A stretch of DNA of 64,000 nucleotides, taken from contig QWII01000046.1 of assembly GCA_021405325.1 (NCBI GenBank), positions 216,056 through 280,055 of the forward strand, written 5' to 3'. Below, piece by piece: positions 36,254-44,824 of this stretch (within the stretch, counting starts at the first letter, position 1; the number at the start of each line of letters is the position of its first letter). The notes beneath the pieces were generated by a model that saw nothing but the letters and a program-made list of their open reading frames with translations, searched no databases and had not been told where the DNA came from. Both the position numbers and the translations under genes were made by a program. The DNA comes from Caldilinea sp. CFX5 (lineage in GTDB: Bacteria; Chloroflexota; Anaerolineae; Caldilineales; Caldilineaceae).

Positions 36254-37756
36254 TTAAGCAGAGTTGTTGAGGTAATTCATTTCCGGTCGTAGATCCCATC
36301 GGTGTTGATCCGGCGGATTGGTCTGGCGCGCCCAGGCGCGCAGGACAGCATTGTCGCCCCGTTTGGCGGCCATCTTGGCGGCGATCACTTCCGGGTTCCA
36401 GTCGGCCAGCAGGCGCGCCAGGAGTTCATTACGCACCGGTTGCCAAGCGGGATCTTGCGCCCGATCCACCACTTCGCTGGGGTCTTCGGCCAGGTTGAAG
36501 AGTTGCGGTTCCAAGCCATGATAGTAGATCAATTTCCACTCACCCTGGCGGATCATGCGTTGATAGGTCTTGCCGGTGTCGATCTTGAAGGGGACATACT
36601 CATCGGCGCAATACTCAGCGAAGGCGACATCGTCCCAATCAGGCGTGGCGCGCACATCCGAGATCAGCCCCAGGAAACTGCGTCCCGACGAGTTGGGCAG
36701 CGGCGGCGCACCCAAGGCGTCGAGCATGGTGGCGTTGACATCCAGCGCGCTCACGACCCGCTCACTGCGTTGACCGCCGGGGATGACGCCGGGCCAGGCA
36801 ACAATCAGTGGCACTTTAACCGACTCTTCGTAGAAAACATGTTTCCACCAGAGACCATGCTCTCCCTGCATATCGCCATGATCGGAGGTGTAGACAATCA
36901 GTGTGTTGTCGGCCAGACCATTCGTTGCTAACGCCTGCAAAATCTCCCCGACCATGATGTCCACCCGCTGCACCAGCCCCCAATAGGCGGCGCGGGAACG
37001 CAAGATTTCGGCATCGCTCGCCTCGACAATGCCGGTGTGTTCCCGCCAAGCACGTAGAAAGGGGTGCTTGACTTGGTCAAAGGCCGCCGGTTTCTTGGGC
37101 ATGGTCATCTGGTCGGCATAAGCAGCGTAGTCCTCCTCACGGGCGACATAGGGCGGGTGGGGCAACATAAAGCCGACGGTGAGGCTAAAGGGGTCGAGCT
37201 TGCCGTCGCTCTTCTTTTTGACGCCGAGACGATTGAGATAATCGACCGTCGCCGCCGTCACATATTCATCATGCACCTGATAGGCTGACTGCCCTGGGCC
37301 GGACTTAACCAGACTGACCCGTTCCGGCCCGGCGGTGCCATCCAGCACCCCCCGATCCGGCCCGCGCCCGCCGATGTGATTGCCGCTGTGATCGCCCACC
37401 AATCGCTCGCTATAGCCACGCAATTGATCCGGGCCGACCGAGTGCATCCGGCCAATCAGAACGGGATGATAACCGGCGGCCCCCATTGCATGGGCCAACG
37501 TCGGGATGCCGGAGTCGAGGATATGGCTGTTGGTCCAGACTTCGTTCTGATAAGGGTGACGACCGGTGAGCATCGACATACGCGACGGGACACAAATCGG
37601 TGAATTGCAATAGGTGTTGGTAAAGACGACGCCATTGGCCGCCAGTCGATCCAGGTTGGGCGTCTGCACCAGCGGGTCGCCATAGCAACCGGTGACGTAG
37701 GGGTTGTGTTGGTCGGTATGAATGTAGAGCAAATTCGGGCGTTGTTGGGTTGTCAT
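36254..37756 (-). CDS. Sulfatase
   Basis: A 500-residue type I sulfatase hydrolysing a sulfate ester. NLLYIHTDQHNPY gives metal-binding Asp/Gln residues. ICVPSRMSMLTGRHPYQ is the sulfatase signature, with C55 the residue converted to formylglycine. TSDHGDMQGEHGLWWKHVFYEESVKVPLI supplies further metal and sulfate ligands. The CxPSR form needs a formylglycine-generating enzyme; none lies in the window. There is no signal peptide, so it is probably cytosolic, like choline- or carbohydrate-sulfate sulfatases. It begins 3 nt after a 59-codon ORF, so the two are cotranscribed. Confidence 0.93.
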   Translation of the reverse strand: MTTQQRPNLLYIHTDQHNPYVTGCYGDPLVQTPNLDRLAANGVVFTNTYCNSPICVPSRMSMLTGRHPYQNEVWTNSHILDSGIPTLAHAMGAAGYHPVLIGRMHSVGPDQLRGYSERLVGDHSGNHIGGRGPDRGVLDGTAGPERVSLVKSGPGQSAYQVHDEYVTAATVDYLNRLGVKKKSDGKLDPFSLTVGFMLPHPPYVAREEDYAAYADQMTMPKKPAAFDQVKHPFLRAWREHTGIVEASDAEILRSRAAYWGLVQRVDIMVGEILQALATNGLADNTLIVYTSDHGDMQGEHGLWWKHVFYEESVKVPLIVAWPGVIPGGQRSERVVSALDVNATMLDALGAPPLPNSSGRSFLGLISDVRATPDWDDVAFAEYCADEYVPFKIDTGKTYQRMIRQGEWKLIYYHGLEPQLFNLAEDPSEVVDRAQDPAWQPVRNELLARLLADWNPEVIAAKMAAKRGDNAVLRAWARQTNPPDQHRWDLRPEMNYLNNSA

Positions 37757-37759
37757 GGT

Positions 37760-37939
37760 TTACCATCCGTATTTGAGCCAGTAATAGGCAAGTTTGGTAT
37801 ATTCGTCAAAGAGCATCTTGGGGTGGTTCTCGTCGAGCCACCAGTTGTCCAGGTTAAAGCGGTAGGCTTCCGGATAATAGCTTTGGGGCGTCGGGGCCAA
37901 CAAAAATACAAAACGACGACGGCGAAAAAACGAGCGCAC
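37760..37939 (-). CDS. Small ORF (59 aa) immediately upstream of the sulfatase
   Basis: The frame runs from GTG 37939 to TAA at 37760-37762, just below common ORF-length cutoffs. The product starts with a basic run (MRSFFRRRRFVFLLAPTP) and ends with an aromatic-rich tail (NLDNWWLDENHPKMLFDEYT, then KLAYYWLKYGW). This composition is unlike random out-of-frame sequence, and the position 3 nt before the sulfatase start suggests it is translated. It could be a small protein or the C-terminal remnant of a larger gene. No family recognised. Confidence 0.5.
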   Translation of the reverse strand: MRSFFRRRRFVFLLAPTPQSYYPEAYRFNLDNWWLDENHPKMLFDEYTKLAYYWLKYGW

Positions 37940-38274
37940 GATGGCAACTTCTCACTTGGGTTGGTTTGGGTTAGCGGTAGACATAGGCTGTTACCGATTG
38001 GTTGACACCTTAACATAGGGCAGAGGCTTTGTCAACGTAATCATAAATCCACTGCAAAGACGGTCAGGCGTATAAGCTGTCTGACCGTCTTTTTTCTACG
38101 CAATCCCTACCGCGCACCACTGCTTATGCCACAGCAAGCGCTCGTACAGTGTGCAAAGCGTTAACAACCACAAAACGATAAGAAATCGTCAACTATCATC
38201 GGCGCGAAATCTGATAAAGTGTAGGCATCTTTATCAACCTGCCCAACTCACTCAACTAACTTACAGGATGACCT
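37940..38274. terminator. Spacer with a strong hairpin-T-run terminator
   Basis: A 335-bp divergent spacer. AAAGACGGTCAG (38056-38067) pairs perfectly with 38081-38092, and the plus-strand side ends in a T-run (CTTTTTTC). This is the only textbook intrinsic terminator noticed in the window. No gene ends on the plus strand just before it, so it may insulate the divergent promoters. The rest is without visible genes. Confidence 0.6.
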
Positions 38275-39117
38275 ATGCGCCTACGCACACTTTTCTTTAG
38301 CATCGCCTTCTTCCTGCTGGCAGGGCTGACCTGGCCGCAATTGCATCTCTCTGCCCAAACTTCACAAAATTCCGGCGACACGATCCCGCCGGGTGGCACC
38401 ATTGCCGGATCGGCATCTCTCTATTTGCCGTTGGTCGCCCAAGCCGGCCCCACACCAGTACCAACACCTGCCGCCACCTTTACGGCACTGCCCGTGCAAG
38501 GCCCGCCAATCGACCGCCCACCGGCGACTCATCCCGATCTGAATCTTGCTATTCGATCTTATGTAACGACGACCGCCGCGCTGACCTTAGTGGATGTGGA
38601 TGGCAGCGCCGACCCTGATGCACCCCAGTTGGCCGGCCTTTTTAGCCCACCCCGTTTGCCGGGATTTACAGCGGTTCATCAAGTCTATGACTGGAACTGG
38701 GCTTGTAGTGCCGATGGTTGTCGTGGCGAGCCGATTGGCTTGCCCCCAGTGACGTTGCTGACCATGGCCGTGACGCCGGGCGAACCACTTTTCCCGCCGA
38801 CGCGCAAACAGCAGATTCACACCGGCGGCTATAAGGCATTGGTGCTTTATGCCGAAGAGACCCGCATCACCTTAACCTATACGCGTGAGGATACACCGGC
38901 ACGCGGCTATCTTGTCCATCTTGAGGATATACAGGTGGATCCGGCGCTGCTTGCCCTCTATCGCGCCAAAGACGCCGCCGGTCGCCGCGAGTTGCCCGCT
39001 TTGCGTAACAATGAACGCTTTGCCAATGCCCGTGGCAGCACCCTCAAGGTTGCCATCCGTGACACCGGCTCCTTTATGGACCCGCGGGTGCGCAAGAATT
39101 GGTGGGTAGGCTATTAA
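38275..39117 (+). CDS. Secreted protein of unknown function with internal LPLV motif
   Basis: A 280-residue exported protein. Signal peptide LFFSIAFFLLAGLTWPQLHLSAQ, then GSASLYLPLVAQAG and a short Pro/Thr linker. The globular domain starts near residue 75: LNLAIRSYVTTTAALTLVDVDG, VYDWNWACSADGCRGEPIGLP (two Cys, likely a disulfide), TGGYKALVLYAEETRITLTYTREDTPARGYLVHLED, and a terminal IRDTGSFMDPRVRKNWWVGY. Compared with the other LPLV proteins the motif here is near the N-terminus of the mature protein. The family is not recognised. Start ATG 38275 follows CAGGATGACCT. Confidence 0.72.
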   Translation: MRLRTLFFSIAFFLLAGLTWPQLHLSAQTSQNSGDTIPPGGTIAGSASLYLPLVAQAGPTPVPTPAATFTALPVQGPPIDRPPATHPDLNLAIRSYVTTTAALTLVDVDGSADPDAPQLAGLFSPPRLPGFTAVHQVYDWNWACSADGCRGEPIGLPPVTLLTMAVTPGEPLFPPTRKQQIHTGGYKALVLYAEETRITLTYTREDTPARGYLVHLEDIQVDPALLALYRAKDAAGRRELPALRNNERFANARGSTLKVAIRDTGSFMDPRVRKNWWVGY

Positions 39118-39124
39118 ACTTTGG

Positions 39125-39201
39125 ATTTTAGCTTTTGGCTTTTGGATTGGCAGGTGCGGCGAGCAGGCGCAATCGAAAATCCAAAAGCCAAAAGCTAAAA
39201 T
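39125..39201. repeat. Perfect 24-bp inverted repeat between convergent stops
   Basis: Arms 39125-39148 and 39178-39201 are perfectly complementary around a 29-nt loop. The stem starts 8 nt after the plus-strand stop and ends in the stop codon of the minus-strand HD gene. The arm is built from TTTTGG words and is AT-rich, unlike most of the other stems. Confidence 0.9.
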
Positions 39202-39782
39202 TACTGACCGGCCACGCCCAACTCCGGCGCGATAGTTTGCATGGCGCTGAGGACGCGCTCGACATGTTCATCAAAGGGGATGCCGAGCGCTTCGATGAAG
39301 TGCATGTTTTCCTGGCGGTCGATGGCGGCGGTGAAGGCTTTGTCCTTCCACTTCTTCTTGACCGACTTGAGTTCGACATTGCGCAGGTCACGATCCGGGC
39401 GGACATAGGCGCAGGCGAGCAGAAGGCCGGTCAACTCATCGCAGGCCAAGAGCGCTTTGTCGAGCAACGATTCACAGGGGACGCCCAAAAAGGTGGCGTG
39501 CGCCTCGACAGCGTGAATCAATTCTGCCGGATAGCCGCGTTCGCGAAACAAGCGCAATTCAGTGCGCGGATGACCGTTTTCGGTATCATCCATATTAGGA
39601 AAGCGTTCGTAGTCGAGATCATGGAGGAGGCCGGTAAGGCCCCATAGCTCTTCATCTTCGCCATAGTGACGGGCATAGGCGCGCAACGCCGCTTCGACGG
39701 CTATCATGTGGCGGCGCAAGCTTTCCGCTTCCACCCACTCATAGAGCAGCGCATAGGCTTCTTCACGGGTTGGTAACGACAT
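39201..39782 (-). CDS. HD-domain phosphohydrolase-like protein
   Basis: A 193-residue HD-superfamily protein. The first metal-binding His is in SLRRHMIAVE, the HD doublet in TGLLHDLDYERFP, and later His residues in NGHPRTE and LIHAVEAHA. An Asp follows in LLACDELTGL. These enzymes are metal-dependent phosphohydrolases acting on nucleotides or related phosphates; this subgroup is widespread but poorly characterised. The length is typical. It may be cotranscribed with the SDR gene upstream (44-nt gap). Confidence 0.85.
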   Translation of the reverse strand: MSLPTREEAYALLYEWVEAESLRRHMIAVEAALRAYARHYGEDEELWGLTGLLHDLDYERFPNMDDTENGHPRTELRLFRERGYPAELIHAVEAHATFLGVPCESLLDKALLACDELTGLLLACAYVRPDRDLRNVELKSVKKKWKDKAFTAAIDRQENMHFIEALGIPFDEHVERVLSAMQTIAPELGVAGQ

Positions 39783-39825
39783 GGGTTTGTCTTTCTATAA
39801 TCACTAATCTTGAGCGCAGCTTCGC

Positions 39826-40584
39826 TTACCCGCGCCCGACAAAGGGCATCTTGGTTGCCATCACTGTGATAAATTGCACGTTGGCGTCGAGCGGCAGGCT
39901 GTCCATATAGACTAGCGCCTGGGCGACATGTTCGACATTCATGCGCGGTTCAACCATTGTGCTGCCATTGGCTTGCGGCATGGGCGCCGTCATCCGTTCC
40001 GTCATCGGCGTGACCGCGTTGCCAATGTCAATCTGGCCACAGGCGATGTTATATTTGCGCCCATCCAGCGAGGTGGATTTGGTGAGGCCGGTGATGGCGT
40101 GCTTGGTGGCCGTGTAGGGCGCCGAGTTGGGCCGCGGGGCATGGGCAGAAATTGAGCCGTTGTTGATAATGCGACCTCCTTGCGGCGTCTGGTTTTTCAT
40201 GATCTTGATCGCTTCCTGGGTGCAAAGGAACGAGCCGGTCAGGTTAACGCTCACCACCGCCTGCCACTGTTCAAAGCTCAGATCCTCCAGCGGGATGCCG
40301 GGTGCGCCCATGCCGGCGTTGTTGAACAACAGGTCGAGCCGGCCAAAGCGTTCCAGCGTCTGGGCAAAGAGCGCTTTGACTTGGTCGGGGTTGCCCACAT
40401 CAGTCGGCACGGCCAGGGTGCGGGCGCCGGCTTCGCCGGCTTCGGCAATGACTTCCTGCAATGGTTCCGGTCGCCGGCCGGCCAGGACGACGGAATAACC
40501 TTCGCGTAACAGCGCTAACGCACAAGCTTTCCCGATGCCCGTCCCGGCGCCGGTGATGAGGGCGACTTTACCTTGTCCACTCAT
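39826..40584 (-). CDS. Short-chain dehydrogenase/reductase
   Basis: A 252-residue classical SDR oxidoreductase. [12 protein letters not shown] is the NAD(P) glycine motif, AGRRPEP the dinucleotide-selecting turn (two Arg favour NADPH), and NNAGMG the NNAG motif. NNGSISAH gives the catalytic Ser and YTATKHA the Tyr-Lys pair. ATG 40584 has AAGGAG upstream; the frame to 40629 is not needed. The substrate is unknown. A second SDR at 42029-42781 belongs to a different branch. Confidence 0.92.
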   Translation of the reverse strand: MSGQGKVALITGAGTGIGKACALALLREGYSVVLAGRRPEPLQEVIAEAGEAGARTLAVPTDVGNPDQVKALFAQTLERFGRLDLLFNNAGMGAPGIPLEDLSFEQWQAVVSVNLTGSFLCTQEAIKIMKNQTPQGGRIINNGSISAHAPRPNSAPYTATKHAITGLTKSTSLDGRKYNIACGQIDIGNAVTPMTERMTAPMPQANGSTMVEPRMNVEHVAQALVYMDSLPLDANVQFITVMATKMPFVGRG

Positions 40585-40773
40585 GTGATCTTTCTCCTTC
40601 TGTTGATTGCTCTTGAGCCGACAGCGCACACCTTCGGTACGCGCTTTTCTGTAATGCGCACCAGGCCCAAATGAGCGATCCTGATTGGCAATGATTGTTT
40701 GTTGATGGCCGACCGCATGGCAATGATGGTCGGCGCAGGGAGTTCGTGTTACGACTTGTACACCATCATACTA

Positions 40774-41817
40774 TTATTCTTGGCGTAGAAAGTCAAGGTT
40801 GGCTTGCAGGGTTGCCCTGTAGTCACTGCCAAAGCCATCCATATCGAAGATCAGCCCCCACATCCTTTGCGGCGTGACTACAGGCGACAAACGCTTCAGG
40901 TCATCCGGCAGAGCTGTTTTCAGGGCGGTAAGAATGCGTTCCCAGTCAAAATCGATGAGATGTAGTCGCTCATGGGATGGCGGTACATTCACGGCGGCGC
41001 CCCCCAACCCTTGGAGAATCAGGTCACTCAGAAAGGTCAGAATAGTGATAATGCTCGTGCGTGTCTCCGGTAAATCAGCGGCTGTAATCATGGACGATAG
41101 GTGTTGATGTAGTTGCCTGCCATGAGCGCCCAACGCTTGTAGACTGCGCCCCATCCACTTATGGTAAGGACAGTAGCGCCGTTGGTAGAGATGAAAGACT
41201 TTGATCGCAAAATAGAGAAAAAATGCCCGATATAGTTCCGTAGCGATCGCATCGCCACGTTGAATGGTGCGCTCAATGGCGCCAACCTCAGAGAGGCGGG
41301 TAAAGCCCTGGTAGAGGAGAAAATAACGTACATCATCGGGGTAAAAGTGCAGCAAGGCGCGTCTTTGCTGGAGTCGTCCTTGGGGATCAAAGAAGATCCT
41401 GCCGCTGGTCAACTCTAACAATTTCTGTTCATCGAGCTTGAGCCAATCGTGGGCCGTGCGCGGCCAATGGTCAATGGTCAAGTAGTTGAGGAAGAAGAGA
41501 TCAAGTGGCGCCACTTCGATAAAGGAAAGCCACTGATCGTGTTGTAGGGTAAAGCCCAGATAGTGGGCCGGCGACGCTGTCAGGAGGGTTTGCCGCATTG
41601 TGTCAATCATTGGTTCAATGGACGGCTCGGTGACAAAAAGCTGTACGTGCGGACTGAAATTGTGATCCTGCGAGATGGCGTCATCAAAGCCCAAGACTTC
41701 CGAACCACTCCCAATCAAACCAGCCGCTAGAAACGGCAGCAATGGTTGAAAGTGCGCCTGGAGAATGGGATCGATCACTTTGTGAAAAAAGCGCTCTGAC
41801 AGTTCTAGCCCACGCAT
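40774..41817 (-). CDS. DUF4037 nucleotidyltransferase-like protein
   Basis: A 347-residue protein of the DUF4037 type. The nucleotidyltransferase-like N-terminal half shows AGLIGSGSEVLGFDDAISQDHNFSPHVQLFV, where GSGSE and the acidic DD...D stand for the Pol-beta-type GS-x-DxD core. The C-terminal half is helical (LYRAFFLYFAIKVFHLYQRRYCPYHKWMGRSL). The molecular function is unknown; antibiotic or tRNA modification has been suggested for such folds. Start ATG 41817 follows GAGGAG. No operon partner is obvious. Confidence 0.8.
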   Translation of the reverse strand: MRGLELSERFFHKVIDPILQAHFQPLLPFLAAGLIGSGSEVLGFDDAISQDHNFSPHVQLFVTEPSIEPMIDTMRQTLLTASPAHYLGFTLQHDQWLSFIEVAPLDLFFLNYLTIDHWPRTAHDWLKLDEQKLLELTSGRIFFDPQGRLQQRRALLHFYPDDVRYFLLYQGFTRLSEVGAIERTIQRGDAIATELYRAFFLYFAIKVFHLYQRRYCPYHKWMGRSLQALGAHGRQLHQHLSSMITAADLPETRTSIITILTFLSDLILQGLGGAAVNVPPSHERLHLIDFDWERILTALKTALPDDLKRLSPVVTPQRMWGLIFDMDGFGSDYRATLQANLDFLRQE

Positions 41818-42028
41818 TGCTCTCCTCTTTGGGTAAGGGTCTTTTTAGTTGCAAAGTTTCAAATCTATTTTGCGCTTGGCATCCAGTCCTGTTGGCTTGT
41901 GGAGCCGCTCACCGCAATCGTGCGCGTTTATCACCCCGGTCAACCGCCTAAAACTTTTTCAGCCGGGGATGTCGTTGATGACGTTGCCGGTGTAAAAATA
42001 CCACTAGCTGAAATCGTTCTGTGAATTG

Positions 42029-42781
42029 CTATAGCAGCGGTCGTCCGCCATCGACAGGGATGATGCAGCCGGTGGAAAAGGCCAGCGTAGTCGCCACCGC
42101 CAGCACTGCTTCCGCCACATCTTCCGGCTGCGCAATGCGACCCAGCGGCGTCTTGTTGATCTGCTCCTGAATATAGGCCGGCTCCATGCGGCTGGCGTAT
42201 TCACCCCACACCCACCCCGGCGAGACCGATACCACCCGAATCTTGGGCGCCAGCGCACGAGCCAGCGACCGCGTCATCGAATCCATTGCCGCTTTGGAAG
42301 CGCAATAGGCCACGTTGCTGCCGATACCGGTGACTGCCGCCACGGAAGAAATGTTGACAACTGTTCCTCCGTCGCCGGCCATGAGCAACTCTTTGCAGGC
42401 GCGCACACACGCAAAAGCGCCCCGGAAGTTTGTTTGCAAAATCCGGTCAATCCACTCGTCCTCTAAGCCATCCAGGTCAGCGTGGGGGACAGGGCGGGTG
42501 ATGCCGGCGTTGTTGACCAGCAGGTCGAGCGTGCCACACCGTTCACGCACCTGGGCAGCCATCTGGCGTAGGGCGGCGCTGTCGGTCACAGAGGCTTGCA
42601 GCGCCAGATGATTTTCCCCTGGCAACGAAGCCGTGACAGCTTCCGCCTTCTGGGCATTGTTATTATAGTTGACGATCACCTGGGCGCCGGCTGCCGCCAA
42701 GCGACGACAGATGGCCGAGCCAATCCCGCCGCCACCGCCGGTGACGAGAGCGACTTTGCCTGTAAGTGGTTGTAGATTCAT
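42029..42781 (-). CDS. Short-chain dehydrogenase (FabG-like)
   Basis: A 250-residue SDR. VTGGGGGIGSAICRRLAA is the glycine motif and VNYNNN the cofactor-selecting region. NNAGITR, NISSVAAVTG (Ser) and YCASKAAMDS (Tyr, Lys) form the catalytic set. SPGWVWGEYASRM and a terminal TGCIIPVDGGRPL fit the 3-oxoacyl-ACP reductase-like branch. No fatty-acid genes are nearby, so a general ketoreductase role is as likely. ATG 42781 follows AGGAAT. Confidence 0.92.
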   Translation of the reverse strand: MNLQPLTGKVALVTGGGGGIGSAICRRLAAAGAQVIVNYNNNAQKAEAVTASLPGENHLALQASVTDSAALRQMAAQVRERCGTLDLLVNNAGITRPVPHADLDGLEDEWIDRILQTNFRGAFACVRACKELLMAGDGGTVVNISSVAAVTGIGSNVAYCASKAAMDSMTRSLARALAPKIRVVSVSPGWVWGEYASRMEPAYIQEQINKTPLGRIAQPEDVAEAVLAVATTLAFSTGCIIPVDGGRPLL

Positions 42782-42809
42782 CCTATTCCTGTTCTGTTCT
42801 CGGTACTGA

Positions 42810-42883
42810 GAAAGTTAACACAGATAGGGAAGAACACAGATATCGAAAGTAAACAGTGTTCCCCCTTATCTGTGTTAACTTTC
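42810..42883. repeat. 28-bp inverted repeat between phosphotransferase and SDR genes
   Basis: Arms 42810-42837 and 42856-42883 are complementary with two or three mismatches around an 18-nt loop (core GTTAACACAGATA). It lies 28 nt upstream of the SDR start and 56 nt downstream of the phosphotransferase stop. Confidence 0.8.
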
Positions 42884-42939
42884 GGCTGAACTCATGTCGA
42901 AGCCTGACATTGGGGACTGCGGTTCAAACAATGTATTCG

Positions 42940-44097
42940 TTAGATACTGCTGCTGTCCAGCAATTGTAACGCTTCTTCACCCATTGTCAACAGATGAGTT
43001 GCCCGCGCCGCGGCTTGGGGATAACCGCCGGGACTCAACAGCCGGGGCGGTTCGGCATCGGGCGGGAGGGCGGCGGCGCGACGGGCCACACTGGGCATTC
43101 TGGTAGCCGGATCGGCGACGCCCGCTTTGAGGGCCGCCAGGGCAGTAAAACCAAAGCGCGCTAATCGTTCGTCACCTTGCCAGCCGGCCTCACGGAGACC
43201 GGCGACATACCCGGCAAAAATCAGTTCATCCAGTTTGGCAATGCGCATCAGTGGCACGGCGACAAAACTTAAGGTTGCGGCAAAGAGCGGTACCAATTCC
43301 TCCCCCAACACCCCTAGCCCGATAGTCGCCCAATCTAACACCACCGTTTGCTCCCGTCCATCGGCGCGCTGCCGGGCCATCAAATTACGGCGAAAGGCAT
43401 CGCGGTGGCAGAGTGTCTGCGGCAACCGATCCAGCCCAGCAAGAAGACGCTCCCGTTCGGCCCACAATTGCTGGATGCGCTCCACGCGATCTCCGGCCAG
43501 TAATTCGGCAAAGAGGGGATGATGACGGAAGTGCGGCAGTTCGTGAATGCCTGGTTCGGCTAACGATAGCCAATGGCGTATGTCCGCACCACACCACCAA
43601 TCCCCTAGCGGCAACGGTCGGCCAACCAAATAAGCGCCGTTAAATTGCCCGAAATGGCGCGCCGCCAAGCCGTACCGTTCCAGGGGCCATTCATCATCTG
43701 CGGTAACGCTCATATCTTCCAGCCAAAGCCACAACTCTTCCCCTGGCTGCGCTGTGATGGCAAAACAGCGGGGCGCAACCAGATCCGCCGGCAGATCGGC
43801 CAGCACGCCGGATTGATAGACCAGCGCTTCCCGCTGCCAGTAATCCCAAGCGGTCGGTTGGGCACTGCCCGTGCTGGGATTGATGACTTTACAAATGAGC
43901 GACCAGGCTTGGACACCGTATGCAGTCTGCGCCTTTCCCTGCCAGCGCTGAACCGTTGACCCGCTAAAGCCGCCATCCAACGCTTGCCCCGACCAGTCGA
44001 TGAGCGTGGCTGTCTCATCCGCCAACAAGCGTTGTACAATCGGCTGAAGGATTGACGCGTTTACGGTTATTAGACTTTGCCCAACTTCACTTGTCAC
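42940..44097 (-). CDS. Aminoglycoside phosphotransferase-family (APH) protein
   Basis: A 385-residue protein-kinase-fold phosphotransferase. The N-lobe includes LICKVIN (likely the ATP-binding Lys) and EALVYQSG. The catalytic loop is TLCHRDAFRRNLM (HRD...N), followed by VVLDWATIG with the metal-binding Asp. The family phosphorylates aminoglycosides, choline, homoserine or other small alcohols; the substrate here is unknown, and resistance should not be assumed. It starts at GTG 44097, with GGAGG 7 nt upstream inside a run of GTCACC repeats. Confidence 0.88.
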   Translation of the reverse strand: MTSEVGQSLITVNASILQPIVQRLLADETATLIDWSGQALDGGFSGSTVQRWQGKAQTAYGVQAWSLICKVINPSTGSAQPTAWDYWQREALVYQSGVLADLPADLVAPRCFAITAQPGEELWLWLEDMSVTADDEWPLERYGLAARHFGQFNGAYLVGRPLPLGDWWCGADIRHWLSLAEPGIHELPHFRHHPLFAELLAGDRVERIQQLWAERERLLAGLDRLPQTLCHRDAFRRNLMARQRADGREQTVVLDWATIGLGVLGEELVPLFAATLSFVAVPLMRIAKLDELIFAGYVAGLREAGWQGDERLARFGFTALAALKAGVADPATRMPSVARRAAALPPDAEPPRLLSPGGYPQAAARATHLLTMGEEALQLLDSSSI

Positions 44098-44140
44098 CCT
44101 GTCACCTCCGTCACCTTGTCACCCTGTCATCTTACCACCA
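44084..44140. repeat. GTCACC-word repeat spacer
   Basis: Direct repeats of GTCACCCT/GTCACCTT upstream of the phosphotransferase gene. The same words form the stem of the hairpin at 56959-57033. Confidence 0.6.
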
Positions 44141-44143
44141 GTG

Positions 44144-44464
44144 CTAGTGTAAATGTTGGAGATAGGCTTTGATCAAGTTGGCCTCAATGGTCGTGTGCAG
44201 TGGCGTCTGCTTGGTTGCCTGTAATACTTGTTTGGCGCAACGGCTGCAGAGCGTATAGCCGATCAAAATGCCCCGTTCGCGGTAGATGAAGGCATTGAGC
44301 GACATGGCATCCTGGCCCTTGTGTTTCATCCCATCAACGACGCGCCCACAGCCGGGACAGGGGTCCAGTTCATACATCCAGTAGCCTTTGATGAGTGGCC
44401 CCCACTGGGCCTGTACCTGGGCAAAGATATCGGCTAACGTGGGATTTGTCCCTTTCGCTTTCAT
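44144..44464 (-). CDS. Small zinc-knuckle protein of unknown function
   Basis: A 106-residue protein. One cysteine pair (DPCPGCGRVVDGM) and a second (YTLCSRCAKQV) frame a central region (AFIYRERGILIGY), probably one zinc site. There is no helix-turn-helix or enzyme motif. ATG 44464 has AAGGAG 9 nt upstream, so translation is likely. It is 46 nt upstream of the phosphotransferase start and probably cotranscribed with it. No family recognised. Confidence 0.68.
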   Translation of the reverse strand: MKAKGTNPTLADIFAQVQAQWGPLIKGYWMYELDPCPGCGRVVDGMKHKGQDAMSLNAFIYRERGILIGYTLCSRCAKQVLQATKQTPLHTTIEANLIKAYLQHLH

Positions 44465-44824
44465 AATTTGCGTCTCCTTCTTGTACGGTTGTCTATACTC
44501 ATAAAAAATTACTATTTCGTAAGTTTAGCTGTAGATATAACCAAAATACAAACTTGAAAAGGTAAGGAACGCAAATGTGCCATTTTATTGCATCAGCAAA
44601 GGACGCGCCTTCCCGGTTCGGCGACAGGGTAGCGACTTCCTGGTAATTCGCTACCGTACACTCGTCGCCATAGCGGAATCGCGTCGTCGCCACAGAACGT
44701 CCGTGTGTCCTACTGGAAATTTTCCATCCACGCCGCCTGCGACTTGTTGGTCATAAACCACAATGTGATCGGTTTTGTACATGGGGTTAGCTTCCTGAAA
44801 GAATGCTTCGTACTGCTGGTTTGC
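44465..44824. other. 360-bp spacer with a possible gene remnant
   Basis: Between the zinc-knuckle gene and the PIN-like toxin gene. The left half is AT-rich with no recognised signals. The right half holds the short frame described at 44651-44782. Open frames on other strands or phases here lack ribosome binding sites and look random. Confidence 0.4.
44651..44782 (-). pseudogene. Possible gene remnant (43 codons)
   Basis: The minus-strand frame reads MYKTDHIVVYDQQVAGGVDG, then KFPVGHTDVLWRRRDS. The hydrophobic/polar pattern looks protein-like, and the frame also continues upstream without a start to about 44816 (YEAFFQEANP). It has no ribosome binding site. It could be the decayed end of a gene that once followed the PIN-like toxin gene. 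Weak evidence. Confidence 0.25.

Noticed and set aside
42940..44097. Phosphotransferase as an antibiotic-resistance gene
   Set aside because: The APH fold includes many kinases for choline, homoserine and others. Nothing here points to aminoglycosides.
44499..44693. Minus-strand frame 44499-44693 as a gene
   Set aside because: No ribosome binding site, a low-complexity hydrophobic tail from AT-rich DNA, and no recognisable pattern.
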